Shown piece after piece: positions 16,344 through 27,670 of a DNA stretch of 27,960 nucleotides. The notes under the pieces were generated by a model, which searched no databases, was not told where the DNA came from, and saw only the letters and a program-made list of their open reading frames with translations. How positions within the stretch are numbered: position 1 is the first letter of the stretch; every line of letters starts with the position of its first letter. The stretch is from Betaproteobacteria bacterium (lineage in GTDB: Bacteria; Pseudomonadota; Gammaproteobacteria; Burkholderiales; Burkholderiaceae). The translations under genes and the position numbers were made by a program. The stretch spans positions 1 to 27,960 of the forward strand of contig RFXC01000026.1 in the NCBI GenBank assembly GCA_009921765.1, given 5' to 3'.

Positions 16344-18137
16344 CTACGCACTCGCCTCCACTGCCCGCAGCCGGATATGCAGCTCACGCAACTGCTTTTC
16401 ATCGACCGATGAGGGCGCCTGCGTGAGCAGACACTGCGCGCGCTGGGTTTTCGGGAAGGCGATCACGTCGCGGATCGACTCTGCGCCCGTCATCATGGTG
16501 ACGATCCGATCAAGGCCGAAGGCAATTCCGCCGTGGGGCGGCGCGCCATACTGGAGCGCATCCAGCAGGAACCCGAATTTGGCGCGCGCCTCGTCGGGTC
16601 CGATATTGAGCGCACGGAACACCTTGCTCTGCACTTCCTCGCGGTGAATCCTGACCGACCCGCCACCGATTTCCCAACCGTTCAGCACCATGTCGTAGGC
16701 CTTCGCCAGACACTTGCCCGGATCGGTGCTCATCAGGTCCTCATGACCGTCCTTGGGCGCGGTAAACGGATGGTGAACCGCCGTCCAGCGATTCGCCTCC
16801 TCGTCGAACTCGAACATCGGGAAATCGACCACCCAGAGCGGCTTCCAGACGTTTTCAAACAGGCCGTTCGCCCGGCCAAACTCGGAGTGTCCGATCTTGA
16901 TCCGGAGCGCCCCGATCGCGTCATTGACGACCTTCGCCTTGTCGGCGCCAAACAGGATCAGGTCGCCGTCGGTGGCCCCGGTGCGCGACAGAATCGCTGC
17001 CACTGCAGCATCGTGGAGATTCTTCACGATCGGCGATTGCAGGCCCTCGCGACCACGCGCCGCCTCGTTCACCTTGATCCAGGCCAGCCCCTTGGCGCCA
17101 TAGATGGCGACAAACTGCGTGTAGCCATCGATTTCACCGCGCGAGAGCTTGCCGCCGCCAGGCACCCGCATGGCAACCACGCGTCCGCCCTCGGCATTGG
17201 CCGGGCCGCTGAACACCTTGAAATCAACGTCGCGCATGACGTCGGTGAGATCGGTGAACTGGAGCGACACCCGCAGATCGGGTTTGTCCGAGCCGTACAG
17301 GCGAATCGCCTCGGCATAGGTCATTTCAGGAAAACTGGGCGCGAGCTCAATCCCCGCGGCATGACTGAACACCGTGCGGATCATGTTCTCGAAAATGCCG
17401 CGGATCTCGGTTTCCGACAGGAAGGAGGTCTCGCAGTCGATCTGGGTGAACTCGGGCTGGCGATCGGCGCGCAGGTCTTCGTCGCGGAAGCACTTGGTGA
17501 TCTGATAGTAGCGGTCAAAGCCCGACACCATCAGGAGCTGCTTGAAGAGCTGAGGCGATTGCGGCAACGCGAAAAACTGCCCGGCATTCACCCGCGAGGG
17601 TACGAGGTAGTCGCGCGCGCCCTCGGGCGTGGACTTGGTGAGCATCGGCGTTTCGATGTCGAGAAAGCCCTGCGCATCAAGATATTTGCGAACCTCCATC
17701 GCGACCCGGTAACGCAACATGAGGTTGCGCTGCATCGCCGGCCGGCGCAGGTCGAGCACGCGATGGGTAAGGCGGGTGGTTTCAGACAGGTTCTCATCGT
17801 CAAGGAGAAACGGCGGCGTGACCGACGCATTGAGAATTTCAAGCTCGTGGCAGAGGATTTCGATGGCGCCGCTGCGCAGATTCGGGTTGTCGGTGCCCTC
17901 GGGGCGGCGCCGTACGCGGCCGGTGACACGCACGCAGAACTCATTGCGGATCCGCTCGGCGACCTTGAACATGTCGGGCCGGTCGGGATCGCAGACCACC
18001 TGCGCAACACCTTCGCGGTCGCGCAGATCGATGAAGATGACCCCGCCGTGGTCACGGCGACGGTGCACCCAGCCGAACAGGGTGACGGTCTGGTCGAGGC
18101 GGTCGGTTGAGACTTCACCGGCGTAGCAGGTGCGCAT
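16344..18137 (-). CDS. aspS: Aspartyl-tRNA synthetase, predicted non-discriminating
   Basis: 597-residue bacterial class IIb synthetase that charges tRNA with aspartate. The N-terminal OB-fold anticodon-binding domain (about 1-105) contains [28 protein letters not shown] (125-133) begins the catalytic region, [14 protein letters not shown] (217-230) is motif 2, the bacterial insertion (GAD) domain lies about 290-420, and [10 protein letters not shown] (536-545) is motif 3. Residues His30 and Gly81 correspond to His31 and Gly82 of Pseudomonas aeruginosa AspRS, which allow recognition of tRNA-Asn; E. coli, a discriminating enzyme, has Leu30 and Lys in that loop. Asp-tRNA(Asn) would then need GatCAB amidation. 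ATG at 18137 has CGGAGA 8 bases upstream. The gene lies 31 bases downstream of the DUF502 gene. Confidence 0.97.
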   Translation of the reverse strand: MRTCYAGEVSTDRLDQTVTLFGWVHRRRDHGGVIFIDLRDREGVAQVVCDPDRPDMFKVAERIRNEFCVRVTGRVRRRPEGTDNPNLRSGAIEILCHELEILNASVTPPFLLDDENLSETTRLTHRVLDLRRPAMQRNLMLRYRVAMEVRKYLDAQGFLDIETPMLTKSTPEGARDYLVPSRVNAGQFFALPQSPQLFKQLLMVSGFDRYYQITKCFRDEDLRADRQPEFTQIDCETSFLSETEIRGIFENMIRTVFSHAAGIELAPSFPEMTYAEAIRLYGSDKPDLRVSLQFTDLTDVMRDVDFKVFSGPANAEGGRVVAMRVPGGGKLSRGEIDGYTQFVAIYGAKGLAWIKVNEAARGREGLQSPIVKNLHDAAVAAILSRTGATDGDLILFGADKAKVVNDAIGALRIKIGHSEFGRANGLFENVWKPLWVVDFPMFEFDEEANRWTAVHHPFTAPKDGHEDLMSTDPGKCLAKAYDMVLNGWEIGGGSVRIHREEVQSKVFRALNIGPDEARAKFGFLLDALQYGAPPHGGIAFGLDRIVTMMTGAESIRDVIAFPKTQRAQCLLTQAPSSVDEKQLRELHIRLRAVEASA

Positions 18138-18168
18138 CACGAATTCTCCGAAAGCGGATGAAGAGGCC

Positions 18169-18843
18169 TCAGGACGGGCCGGACGAACGGTCGGGCGGCA
18201 CGGGCGCCGCGACGGGCAGAGGCGGCGCGCCTGCACCCGTCACCGCACCGCGGTCGCCGGGCGCGACGGTGCCCATCGACACCACATACTTGAGCGCCTC
18301 GTCAACGCTCATGTCGAGTTCAACCACGTCGGCACGCGGCAGCATCAGGAAAAAACCCGAGGTTGGGTTGGGGGTGGTGGGCACATAGACCGACACCATG
18401 TCGGAATCAACCAGCCTGCGCCGGATCTCGCCCGCCGGCGTGCCGGTCTGAAAGGCGATGGTCCAGCTCCCGGCGCGCGGATATTGCACCAGGAGCGCCT
18501 TGCGAAACGCCTGGCCATTGGGCGACAGGATGGTGTCGCTCACCTGCTTGACGCTCGAGTAGATGCTGCGCACGATGGGGATCCGCCCCAGCAGGGCCTC
18601 CCAGTAAACCACCAGCCGCTCACCGATGATGTTGCGCAAAAGCAGCCCGGTGATGACCAGGACCACCAGGGTGAGCACCACGCCTACGCCCGGGATGTCA
18701 CGCCCGAAAAACGTATGGGGATGCCAGCGCTCGGGCAGCAGCTGCAACGTCTGGTCCATGGTCGTGACGATCAGGTTCAGCACCCAGATCGTGATGACCA
18801 GGGGCACCCAGATCAGCAGGCCGGTAACGATGTACTTGCGCAT
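18169..18843 (-). CDS. DUF502 family membrane protein
   Basis: 224-residue inner-membrane protein of the DUF502 family, function unknown. Two transmembrane helices are visible: about 5-27 ([19 protein letters not shown] and onward) and about 53-70 ([17 protein letters not shown]). The family core follows: [18 protein letters not shown] (87-104), a [12 protein letters not shown] segment, and a C-terminal predicted cytosolic part. The last 30 residues are Pro/Ala/Gly-rich ([16 protein letters not shown]) and look disordered. No Shine-Dalgarno is evident before the ATG at 18843, but similarity begins exactly there. Plant LIKE-COV proteins belong to the same superfamily. It sits between fmdB and aspS, its usual betaproteobacterial place. 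Confidence 0.92.
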   Translation of the reverse strand: MRKYIVTGLLIWVPLVITIWVLNLIVTTMDQTLQLLPERWHPHTFFGRDIPGVGVVLTLVVLVITGLLLRNIIGERLVVYWEALLGRIPIVRSIYSSVKQVSDTILSPNGQAFRKALLVQYPRAGSWTIAFQTGTPAGEIRRRLVDSDMVSVYVPTTPNPTSGFFLMLPRADVVELDMSVDEALKYVVSMGTVAPGDRGAVTGAGAPPLPVAAPVPPDRSSGPS

Positions 18844-18931
18844 GAGTGGACTTTGAGGGTGATATAGCGTGAGGCGATGCCGACACGCTGCCCGCCGGCG
18901 ATGACGGCGCGATGACGCCGCAGTTGCGTGC

Positions 18932-19372
18932 TCAGGCCGATGCCCCCGATGAGGAGGAGCTCGCAGCCTTCGGCGCCGTCGAGCCGGCGGCCGACGCCGT
19001 TGCGGTGGCGCCGGAATCGGCGGACTTATTCGCCTGCGCGCCCGCGGCCGGGGATGACGCGGAGGCACCGTCGCTCTTCGCCGACTCGCCCGCGGCGCCT
19101 GTGTCGGCACCCGCTGGCTTGTCTGAGGCTTTGTCGCCCGCCGCCTCGCCACCTTCGGCCGCGCCCTCGGCACCGGCCTTCTTCTGGCCTCCGTCGCGGA
19201 AGTCGGTGGCATACCAACCCGACCCCTTCAACTGGAAGGCGGGCGCGGTAAGCTTGCGGGCAAAACCGTTTCCACTGCACGACGGGCAAACCGTGAGCGG
19301 CGCGTCAGACAGCTTCTGCAGCTGATCCTTTTCGAAGCCGCAGTCCTGGCAACGATAGGCGTAAATGGGCAT
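18932..19372 (-). CDS. FmdB-family zinc ribbon protein with low-complexity tail
   Basis: 146-residue protein. Residues 1-45 form an FmdB zinc ribbon with Cys8-x2-Cys11 and Cys29-x2-Cys32 (YRCQDCG, VCPSCSG), and GSGWYATDF (50-58) is the conserved end of the family core. From about residue 62 on, the sequence is almost wholly Ala, Gly, Ser, Lys, Asp and Thr, a long disordered tail. FmdB was first named as a putative regulator of formamidase/amidase genes, but most members have no proven role. The ATG at 19372 has no strong Shine-Dalgarno. It is the first gene of the run through DUF502 and aspS, and a TATACT box lies about 50 bases upstream. Confidence 0.9.
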   Translation of the reverse strand: MPIYAYRCQDCGFEKDQLQKLSDAPLTVCPSCSGNGFARKLTAPAFQLKGSGWYATDFRDGGQKKAGAEGAAEGGEAAGDKASDKPAGADTGAAGESAKSDGASASSPAAGAQANKSADSGATATASAAGSTAPKAASSSSSGASA

Positions 19373-19421
19373 GGCGGTGGGGTCGCGAGAGATTCGCGGT
19401 ATGGGTTGAGGCGAACCCTAA

Positions 19422-19427
19422 AGTATA
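19422..19427 (-). promoter_or_regulatory. Candidate -10 element for the fmdB-DUF502-aspS operon
   Basis: On the minus strand this reads TATACT, a close match to the sigma70 -10 box, about 50 bases upstream of the fmdB start in a GC-rich gap of 168 bases. The -35 is poor (CTCCTT at 17-base spacing is the best fit). The rest of the gap, up to the aldehyde dehydrogenase stop, shows no gene. Confidence 0.45.
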
Positions 19428-19540
19428 GCCCGAGGCGTGGCGCGAAGGAGTCCGCGGCCGGTCAAAGCCAAGGGTTCAGCTGCGGCGCCGCATTGATCGA
19501 ACCAGGGTCCCGCGGCTGCCGGACACAGCGCCGCCGGCGC

Positions 19541-20983
19541 CTAGCCGTGACGGATAGCGATGGTTTTAAGCACGGTGAACCCGTAGAGCGCCTCGAACCC
19601 TTTCTCGCGGCCATGGCCGCTCGCGCGCACACCGCCAAAGGGCAGCTCGACCCCGCCCCCCGCGCCGTAGTTGTTCACGAACACCTGGCCACAGCGTAGC
19701 GACCTCGCGAGCCGCAGCTGCCGGGCGCCGTCGCGCGTCCAGACCCCGGCAACCAGTCCGTAGGAGGTGCCGTTGGCAAGCCGCACCGCGTGCGCTTCAT
19801 CATCAAAGGGCATCGCCACCAGCACCGGCCCGAAGATTTCCTGTTGCGCGAGCGAATGGTTCGGCGGGACGTCGCGAAAGAGCACCGCCTCCTGATAGAA
19901 CCCGGCGGAGGCTGCCTGCGCATGAAGCTGCCCCCGCGCGGCAACCTGCAGGCCGTCGGCCTCACCCTCGGCGAGCAGTTGTCGCACGCGATCGTATTGC
20001 TTGCGGTTGACGAGCGGCCCCATGTCGAGCTCGAGCGCCGGCGGGCCGGCCACGAGCGATCGAAACCGCTCGGCGACCCGCTCGAGCGCGGCCTCGTAGA
20101 TGCTGCGCTCGACCAGCAGACGGCTGCCCGCCGAGCAGGTCTGCCCGGCGTTCTGGACGATGGCATTCACGATGACTGGGAGTGCCGCATCGAGGTCGGC
20201 ATCGGCAAAGACCAGTTGCGGCGATTTGCCGCCGAGTTCGAGGGTGACCGGACAGTGGCGCTCGGCCGCCGCCGCGGCCACCAGCCGGCCAGTGGCGCTC
20301 GAGCCGGTAAATGAAAGGTGATCGACGCCTGGATGCGCGCACAGGCTCGCGCCGGCTTCTGCGCCATAGCCCGTGACGATGTTGAGCGCGCCCGCCGGAA
20401 AGCCCACTTCGGCTGCCAGCTCGGCGAGCCTGAGCGAGCTGAGACTGGCGTCTTCGGCCGGCTTCACCACGCAGGCATTACCCGCTGCCAGCGCCGCACC
20501 CACTGTGCGGCCGAAGATCTGCATGGGGTAGTTCCAGGGAATGATGTGGCCGGTGACGCCATGCGGCTCGCGCACCGTGGCCACCAGATAGCCGGATTCA
20601 TAGGGCAGGGTCTGGCCGTGGAGCTTGTCGCAGGCGCCGGCGTAGTACTCGAAGTAGCGCGCGAGCGCAGTCACGTCGGCCCGCGCGGTTTTGAGCGACT
20701 TGCCGGTATCTCGCGCCTCGAGCTGCGCGAGTGAGTCGGCATGGGCCGCCACCGACTGCCCGAGCTTCTGAAGGAGCCGCCCGCGGGCTGCCGCCGAGAG
20801 CCGCCCCCAGGGGCCATCAAAGGATTCGCCCAATGCTGCGCGCGCAGCCGCCACCGCCGCGTCGATATCCGGGGCGGTGCCGCGCGCGAGGCTGCCAAAG
20901 CTTTCGCCGTTGCTGGGGTCAACCACCGGGATGGGCCGGCTGTCGGCGGGATCAGCCGGGGCGTTGCCGATGAAATGTCGCAT
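19541..20983 (-). CDS. NAD(P)-dependent aldehyde dehydrogenase
   Basis: 480-residue aldehyde dehydrogenase superfamily enzyme that oxidises an aldehyde to the acid with NAD(P). Asn151 (IPWNYP), Lys174 (CVVKPAE), the coenzyme loop FTGSSATG (225-232), the general base Glu249 (TLELGGKSPQ) and nucleophile Cys283 (NAGQTCSAGSR) are all present. EIFGPVL and PFGGVRASGHGREKG near the C-terminus are the usual oligomer and substrate-tunnel signatures. The overall wording resembles betaine/aminobutyraldehyde-type enzymes, but the substrate cannot be fixed. It starts at the ATG at 20983, 17 bases after ssb, on the same strand; no good ribosome binding site is seen. One loose idea is that it removes aldehydes made by salvage pathways such as the aldolase at 25702, but there is no direct link. 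Confidence 0.95.
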   Translation of the reverse strand: MRHFIGNAPADPADSRPIPVVDPSNGESFGSLARGTAPDIDAAVAAARAALGESFDGPWGRLSAAARGRLLQKLGQSVAAHADSLAQLEARDTGKSLKTARADVTALARYFEYYAGACDKLHGQTLPYESGYLVATVREPHGVTGHIIPWNYPMQIFGRTVGAALAAGNACVVKPAEDASLSSLRLAELAAEVGFPAGALNIVTGYGAEAGASLCAHPGVDHLSFTGSSATGRLVAAAAAERHCPVTLELGGKSPQLVFADADLDAALPVIVNAIVQNAGQTCSAGSRLLVERSIYEAALERVAERFRSLVAGPPALELDMGPLVNRKQYDRVRQLLAEGEADGLQVAARGQLHAQAASAGFYQEAVLFRDVPPNHSLAQQEIFGPVLVAMPFDDEAHAVRLANGTSYGLVAGVWTRDGARQLRLARSLRCGQVFVNNYGAGGGVELPFGGVRASGHGREKGFEALYGFTVLKTIAIRHG

Positions 20984-21000
20984 GCGCGCGCCTGTTCGGT

Positions 21001-21480
21001 CTAGAAGGGGATATCGTCGTCGACGTCGTCGAGTCCGCGGCCAGCGGGCTTGCGCGCCCCTGCACTGGCGCCGCCTGCTGCCGAAGGCGCACGCGCCGGG
21101 GCGCTGCCCGACCCCGCATCATCACCCCCGGCACCACCGCCGCCGTCGCGCGAACCGAGCAGTTGCATTTCCATGCCGACGATTTCGGTGGTGTAGCGGT
21201 CCTGGCCTTCCTTGTCCTGCCACTTGCGGGTTTGAAGCCGCCCCTCGACGTAGACCGGCCGGCCCTTGCGCAGATACTCACCGGCGATTTCCGCCAGCCG
21301 GTCGTAGAGCACCACACTGTGCCATTCCGTTTCCTCGCGCCGCTCGCCGCTCGCCTTGTCTTTCCAGGTGCGGGTGGTGGCGATGCGCAGATTGCAGACC
21401 GCGGCGCCATTGGCGGTGAACCGGGTTTCGGGATCGCGCCCGAGATTACCCATGAGAATCACCTTGTTGACTGAAGCCAT
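21001..21480 (-). CDS. ssb: Single-stranded DNA-binding protein
   Basis: 159-residue SSB that coats single-stranded DNA in replication, recombination and repair. The OB-fold (about 1-112) shows [14 protein letters not shown] (5-18), TTRTWKDK, the [16 protein letters not shown] segment (51-66) and [15 protein letters not shown] (73-87). A Gly/Ala-rich linker follows, then the acidic tip DDVDDDIPF, the docking site for partner proteins. ATG at 21480 has GGGAGGG 4 bases upstream, a strong site. It lies 35 bases after the MFS gene, which diverges from uvrA, the arrangement typical of betaproteobacteria. No SOS-type box was seen upstream. Confidence 0.97.
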   Translation of the reverse strand: MASVNKVILMGNLGRDPETRFTANGAAVCNLRIATTRTWKDKASGERREETEWHSVVLYDRLAEIAGEYLRKGRPVYVEGRLQTRKWQDKEGQDRYTTEIVGMEMQLLGSRDGGGGAGGDDAGSGSAPARAPSAAGGASAGARKPAGRGLDDVDDDIPF

Positions 21481-21515
21481 ATTGCCCTCCCGAGCATGAA
21501 GAGTTCGATTACCGC

Positions 21516-22688
21516 TTAATGCGCAGCGGCCGGCCAGAGGCGATGCCGCAACGCTGCAATGAGCCAGACCACGATGATGACGCCTGCCAGCAGGAACACC
21601 GCCGCATCGCCCCAGGCCGCTCGCACCGCACCCGCAGCCGCTCCGCCCGTGAAGAGACCCAGCGACTGCGAGGTATTGAAGAGGCCCAGTGCCGTGCCGC
21701 GCAATTCGGCCGGCGCAAGCTGCGAGACCATCGACGGAAGGCTCGCTTCGAGAATATTGAATGCGGCAAAAAACGCGAACAGCAACACCGCAAAGGGGAT
21801 TAGTCCCTCGGGCCGGGTCGCCAACCCGAACATCACGAGTGCCAGCACCACAACGCTCGCAACGAAGACGGCTCGCATCCGCCCCTGCCGTTCCCCCCAG
21901 CGAAGCGCCGGCATCATGGGCCAAAACGACAGCAGTACCACCGGCAGGTAGAGCATCCAGTGCGACGGCAGCGCGAGCCCCGCGCGTTCGACCAGCCAAC
22001 CCGGGAGCGCCACGAAGATGGCTACCTGAACCGCATGCAGCGTGAAGATTCCGAAATTGAGCCGCATCAGGTCGGGCTCTGCGGCCACCCTCAGCACCGT
22101 TTCGCGGGTGAGCCGCCCCCGCGCCACGCGGGGTGCTGATGGCACCATGAAGATCACCGATGCGATGGCGGCCAGGGCCAATACGCCAGTAAAGGCGAAC
22201 ATGCCACTGATGCCCACCCAGCGATAGAGCGGGGGCGCGACGATCAGCGACAGGGCAAAGCTCACGCCGATGGTGATGCCCACCATCGCCATCGCCTTGG
22301 TGCGCTGACTGTCGCGGGTCGAGTCGGCGACAAAGGCGCTCACCGCCGCTGAAATTGCGCCGGCGCCCTGCAGTCCGCGGCCGATCGTCATCACCAGCAG
22401 GTCGTCGGCGCTTGCAGCGATAAAGCTGCCGATTGCAAAGAGCGCAAGGCCGAAGATGATCACCGGCTTTCTGCCCACGCGGTCCGATGCGGCGCCCAGT
22501 GGCAGCTGCAACAAGGCCTGCGTGAGCCCGTAAATGCCCAGCGCAAGGCCGACCAGCCGGGCATCGTGGCCATCGGGCAGCGAGTGGGCATGAACGGCGA
22601 GCACCGGCAGCACGATGAAAAGGCCCAACATGCGAAGGCCCTGCACCGACGACAGGGCAGCAGCTGCCCGCAGTTCGTCGCGGTTCAT
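21516..22688 (-). CDS. MFS transporter
   Basis: 390-residue major facilitator protein of the inner membrane with about 12 hydrophobic helices. The first begins at [17 protein letters not shown], and the A-loop motif [11 protein letters not shown] between helices 2 and 3 is the MFS signature. The family is commonly annotated as drug/sugar-type exporters, but no substrate is known for this uvrA-ssb-linked group. The ATG at 22688 ([10 protein letters not shown]) matches where homologues begin; an ATG 11 codons upstream (22721) adds NFTSES-type sequence with no support. Neither has an obvious Shine-Dalgarno. It is divergent from uvrA and 35 bases upstream of ssb, with which it is probably co-transcribed. 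Confidence 0.93.
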   Translation of the reverse strand: MNRDELRAAAALSSVQGLRMLGLFIVLPVLAVHAHSLPDGHDARLVGLALGIYGLTQALLQLPLGAASDRVGRKPVIIFGLALFAIGSFIAASADDLLVMTIGRGLQGAGAISAAVSAFVADSTRDSQRTKAMAMVGITIGVSFALSLIVAPPLYRWVGISGMFAFTGVLALAAIASVIFMVPSAPRVARGRLTRETVLRVAAEPDLMRLNFGIFTLHAVQVAIFVALPGWLVERAGLALPSHWMLYLPVVLLSFWPMMPALRWGERQGRMRAVFVASVVVLALVMFGLATRPEGLIPFAVLLFAFFAAFNILEASLPSMVSQLAPAELRGTALGLFNTSQSLGLFTGGAAAGAVRAAWGDAAVFLLAGVIIVVWLIAALRHRLWPAAAH

Positions 22689-22805
22689 GCTTTCGGAGGT
22701 GAAGTTGGAGGGGCGATTCATCGCTTGGTTGGGCTCGGCGGTTTATATTAGCCGATTACCCTTTCGCGGCCCGGCATCGCTTGCCCACCGCCCACACCCT
22801 CCCCG
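22689..22805. promoter_or_regulatory. Divergent MFS/uvrA intergenic region with AT-rich core
   Basis: Between the two divergent starts the only AT-rich stretch is TTTATATTAG (22742-22751), which can supply a -10 in either direction (TATATT for uvrA, TAATAT or TATAAA for the MFS gene). The -35 elements are unclear; TTGGTT lies only 13 bases upstream of TATATT on the plus strand. No CTGT-N8-ACAG LexA-type box is visible, so SOS control of uvrA is not supported by sequence here. No AGGAGG-like site precedes the uvrA ATG. Confidence 0.4.
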
Positions 22806-25656
<2,851 letters not shown>

Positions 25657-25658
<2 letters not shown>

Positions 25659-25702
25659 GCGCGAGGTTCTTGAGCGCGAGGCGGCCCGAGCGCGAGGCGG
25701 CC
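25657..25702. repeat. Three short direct repeats between uvrA and aldolase 3' ends
   Basis: GAGCGCGAGG occurs at 25657-25666, 25672-25681 and 25688-25697, spaced 15 and 16 bases apart. The last two copies extend to a shared 15-mer (GAGCGCGAGGCGGCC at 25672-25686 and 25688-25702). The first copy overlaps the uvrA stop and the third runs into the convergent aldolase stop. It looks like local slippage duplication; no hairpin terminator is obvious. Confidence 0.7.
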
Positions 25703-26487
25703 TAGCGCCCGTAGTGGGCAAACGCCGTCAGCACGCGTCGCATCTCTTCATCGGACAACACCACGGGGCTGCCCACTTGCAGCGCCTGCAGGTACTGGCG
25801 CGACAGCGTCTCGACCTCCAGTGCGATCGACAACGCCTGGGGCAGGTCTGCGCCCAATGCGATCTGCCCGTGGTTGGCAAGCAGACATGCGCGTCGATCG
25901 ACCAGCGCGTCAAGCGCCGCATCGGAGAGCGCCTGCGTACCGAACGTGGCATAGCGGGCGCACCGGATGTCATGACCGCCAGCCACCGCGATCATGTAAT
26001 GAAAAGCCGGAATGCCTGCGGCCTGAATGGCCGGCAGGCAAGCAAGCGTCGTCGCATATGAGGAGTGCACATGCACCACGGCGTCGGCCTCGCGCCGCGC
26101 CCGATAGATGTCGAGATGCATCCGCCATTCTGATGACGGGACGCGCCGGCCATCGAACCGTGAAGGCGGCGCGAGGGGCGGTTCGCGATCATGCGGCGCA
26201 GCCTCCCGCGCGCTCACCGGGTCGGTGACCGCAGCCGCTTCCGATACCGCATCAGGCGCGGACTGCTCGAGCGCCACCCAGACCGGATCATCAATCTGCA
26301 TGTGCTCATAGGCGAGCCCGCTGGGAGTCACCAGCATGCCCTCCTCCGCGCTCCGGTGCCATCGAAGCGACGCATTGCCCGACTTGCCCTGGTTGAGGCC
26401 CAGCCGGGCAAACTGCAGGCAGGTCTCGATCAGCGCCTGTCGCGCATGATTTTCAGAAGAGTACGGGACCGCCCGATTCGCGCTCAT
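25702..26487 (-). CDS. Class II aldolase/adducin family protein, likely DHAP-shunt aldolase
   Basis: 261-residue zinc-dependent class II aldolase of the FucA/AraD type. The catalytic Glu120 (PSSEWRMH), zinc ligands His139 and His141 (VVHVHSSYAT) and His206 (LLANHGQIALG) are present, and GKSGNASLR (34-42) is the phosphate-binding loop. Its gene overlaps mtnA by 4 bases (ATGA). In the DHAP shunt, MtnA makes 5-methylthioribulose 1-phosphate or 5-deoxyribulose 1-phosphate, and a class II aldolase splits it into dihydroxyacetone phosphate plus (methylthio)acetaldehyde or acetaldehyde; the pairing argues for that role. Residues about 74-112 are an Ala/Pro/acid-rich insertion not usual for FucA (about 215 residues). 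ATG at 26487 is chosen by the overlap and similarity. Alternatives are MtnB-type dehydratase, which has the same fold, or fuculose-phosphate aldolase. Confidence 0.85.
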   Translation of the reverse strand: MSANRAVPYSSENHARQALIETCLQFARLGLNQGKSGNASLRWHRSAEEGMLVTPSGLAYEHMQIDDPVWVALEQSAPDAVSEAAAVTDPVSAREAAPHDREPPLAPPSRFDGRRVPSSEWRMHLDIYRARREADAVVHVHSSYATTLACLPAIQAAGIPAFHYMIAVAGGHDIRCARYATFGTQALSDAALDALVDRRACLLANHGQIALGADLPQALSIALEVETLSRQYLQALQVGSPVVLSDEEMRRVLTAFAHYGR

Positions 26488-27596
26488 CGGGAGGCCTCGC
26501 GACCGTCTGCGATGCAATCGCCCACCTTGCCGCGCGCGAGCAACTCGGTGATGGCCACCCGGTCGGCCGCAATCACGCCGTGCTCGGTGATGAGCGCGGT
26601 CACCAGACGCGCAGGCGTGATGTCGAACCCGGGGTTGAGTGCCCGAACCGACTCATCCATCAGCGCGACCTCCGCAACGCTGCCATCAGGGAGACGCCCG
26701 CGCGCATGCGTGACCTCGCGTGCACTCCGGTATTCGATCTCGATCGAGGCGCCGTCCGCGCTCCCCGGGTCAAGCGTGGACACCGGACAGGCGACATAAA
26801 AAGGCACACGATTGTCGAGCGCAGCCAGCGCCTTCAGATAGGTGCCGACCTTGTTTGCCACGTCACCGTTGGCCGCCACCCGATCACAGCCGGTAATCAC
26901 CGCGTCGACTTCACCACGCATCATGAGCAATCCGCCTGCATTGTCGGCAATCACGGTGTGCGCGACCCCGGCCTGCGCAAGCTCCCATGCGGTGAGCGAT
27001 GCACCCTGATTGCGCGGGCGCGTTTCATCCACCCAGACATGGATCGGCACACCGACTGCGGCAAGCGCGTAGATCGGCGCGAGCGCTGTGCCGTGATCGA
27101 TTGTGGCAAGCCGGCCGGCATTGCAGTGCGTGAGTACCTGAAGCGGCCTTGCGCGGGACAGTTCGCCCCGGGCCGACGCGAGCAGGCGCGGCGCTCCCCA
27201 CTCGCCGATACGGTGGTTGCACTGTGCATCATCGTCACACAGCCATCCCGCCTCCTGCCAGGCGGCGTCGGCGCGCTCGCCTGGCGCGAGCCCAGCCACC
27301 CGTGCCCGCACCCGGTCAAGCGCCCAGGCGAGATTGACCGCCGTCGGCCGGGCAGACAGCAGCCAGGCATGCGCGGCGTGCAGCCTCGAATCCGACGGGT
27401 CGCTGCGAAGCGCAAGCGCAAGCCCATAGGCGCCCACCGCACCAATGAGCGGTGCGCCGCGCACCCGCATCGAGACGATTGCCTCGCGGCAGTCCTCGGC
27501 GCTCGCAAGCGTGATGCTGCGCCACTCGAACGGCAGGAGCGTCTGGTCGACGGTGCGCAGTTGTCCTCGATCATCGGTCTGAAGCGTTCTTGACAT
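26484..27596 (-). CDS. mtnA: S-methyl-5-thioribose-1-phosphate isomerase
   Basis: 370-residue MtnA, related to eIF2B subunits, that isomerises the aldose 5-methylthioribose 1-phosphate to the ketose 5-methylthioribulose 1-phosphate during salvage of 5'-methylthioadenosine; it also accepts 5-deoxyribose 1-phosphate. Hallmarks: RGAPLIGAVGAYG (46-58), catalytic Cys158 in THCNAGRLAT, DETRPRNQGA (190-199), and catalytic Asp238 in GCDRVAANGDVANKVGTY. Length is in the family range. ATG at 27596 is the family start; no clear Shine-Dalgarno is present. The upstream phosphorylase (MtnP) or nucleosidase/kinase pair is not in the window. Translation of the following aldolase is probably coupled through a 4-base overlap. 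Confidence 0.96.
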   Translation of the reverse strand: MSRTLQTDDRGQLRTVDQTLLPFEWRSITLASAEDCREAIVSMRVRGAPLIGAVGAYGLALALRSDPSDSRLHAAHAWLLSARPTAVNLAWALDRVRARVAGLAPGERADAAWQEAGWLCDDDAQCNHRIGEWGAPRLLASARGELSRARPLQVLTHCNAGRLATIDHGTALAPIYALAAVGVPIHVWVDETRPRNQGASLTAWELAQAGVAHTVIADNAGGLLMMRGEVDAVITGCDRVAANGDVANKVGTYLKALAALDNRVPFYVACPVSTLDPGSADGASIEIEYRSAREVTHARGRLPDGSVAEVALMDESVRALNPGFDITPARLVTALITEHGVIAADRVAITELLARGKVGDCIADGREASR

Positions 27597-27670
27597 AGGG
27601 CAAGGTCTCGCCGGACAGCCGGCCTAGCATCACATCCGGCTGAGTCTCGCATATCACCACCGTATCCGCC
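27597..27670. other. Short divergent gap between mtnA and the TauE-like gene
   Basis: Only 74 bases separate the two divergent starts. No convincing -35/-10 pair, operator or SAM-linked riboswitch structure is visible, and there is too little room for a typical SAM aptamer before mtnA. Confidence 0.4.

Noticed and set aside
19373..19540. Small gene in the gap between fmdB and the aldehyde dehydrogenase
   Set aside because: No frame had a ribosome binding site and plausible protein; only a promoter-like TATACT was supported.
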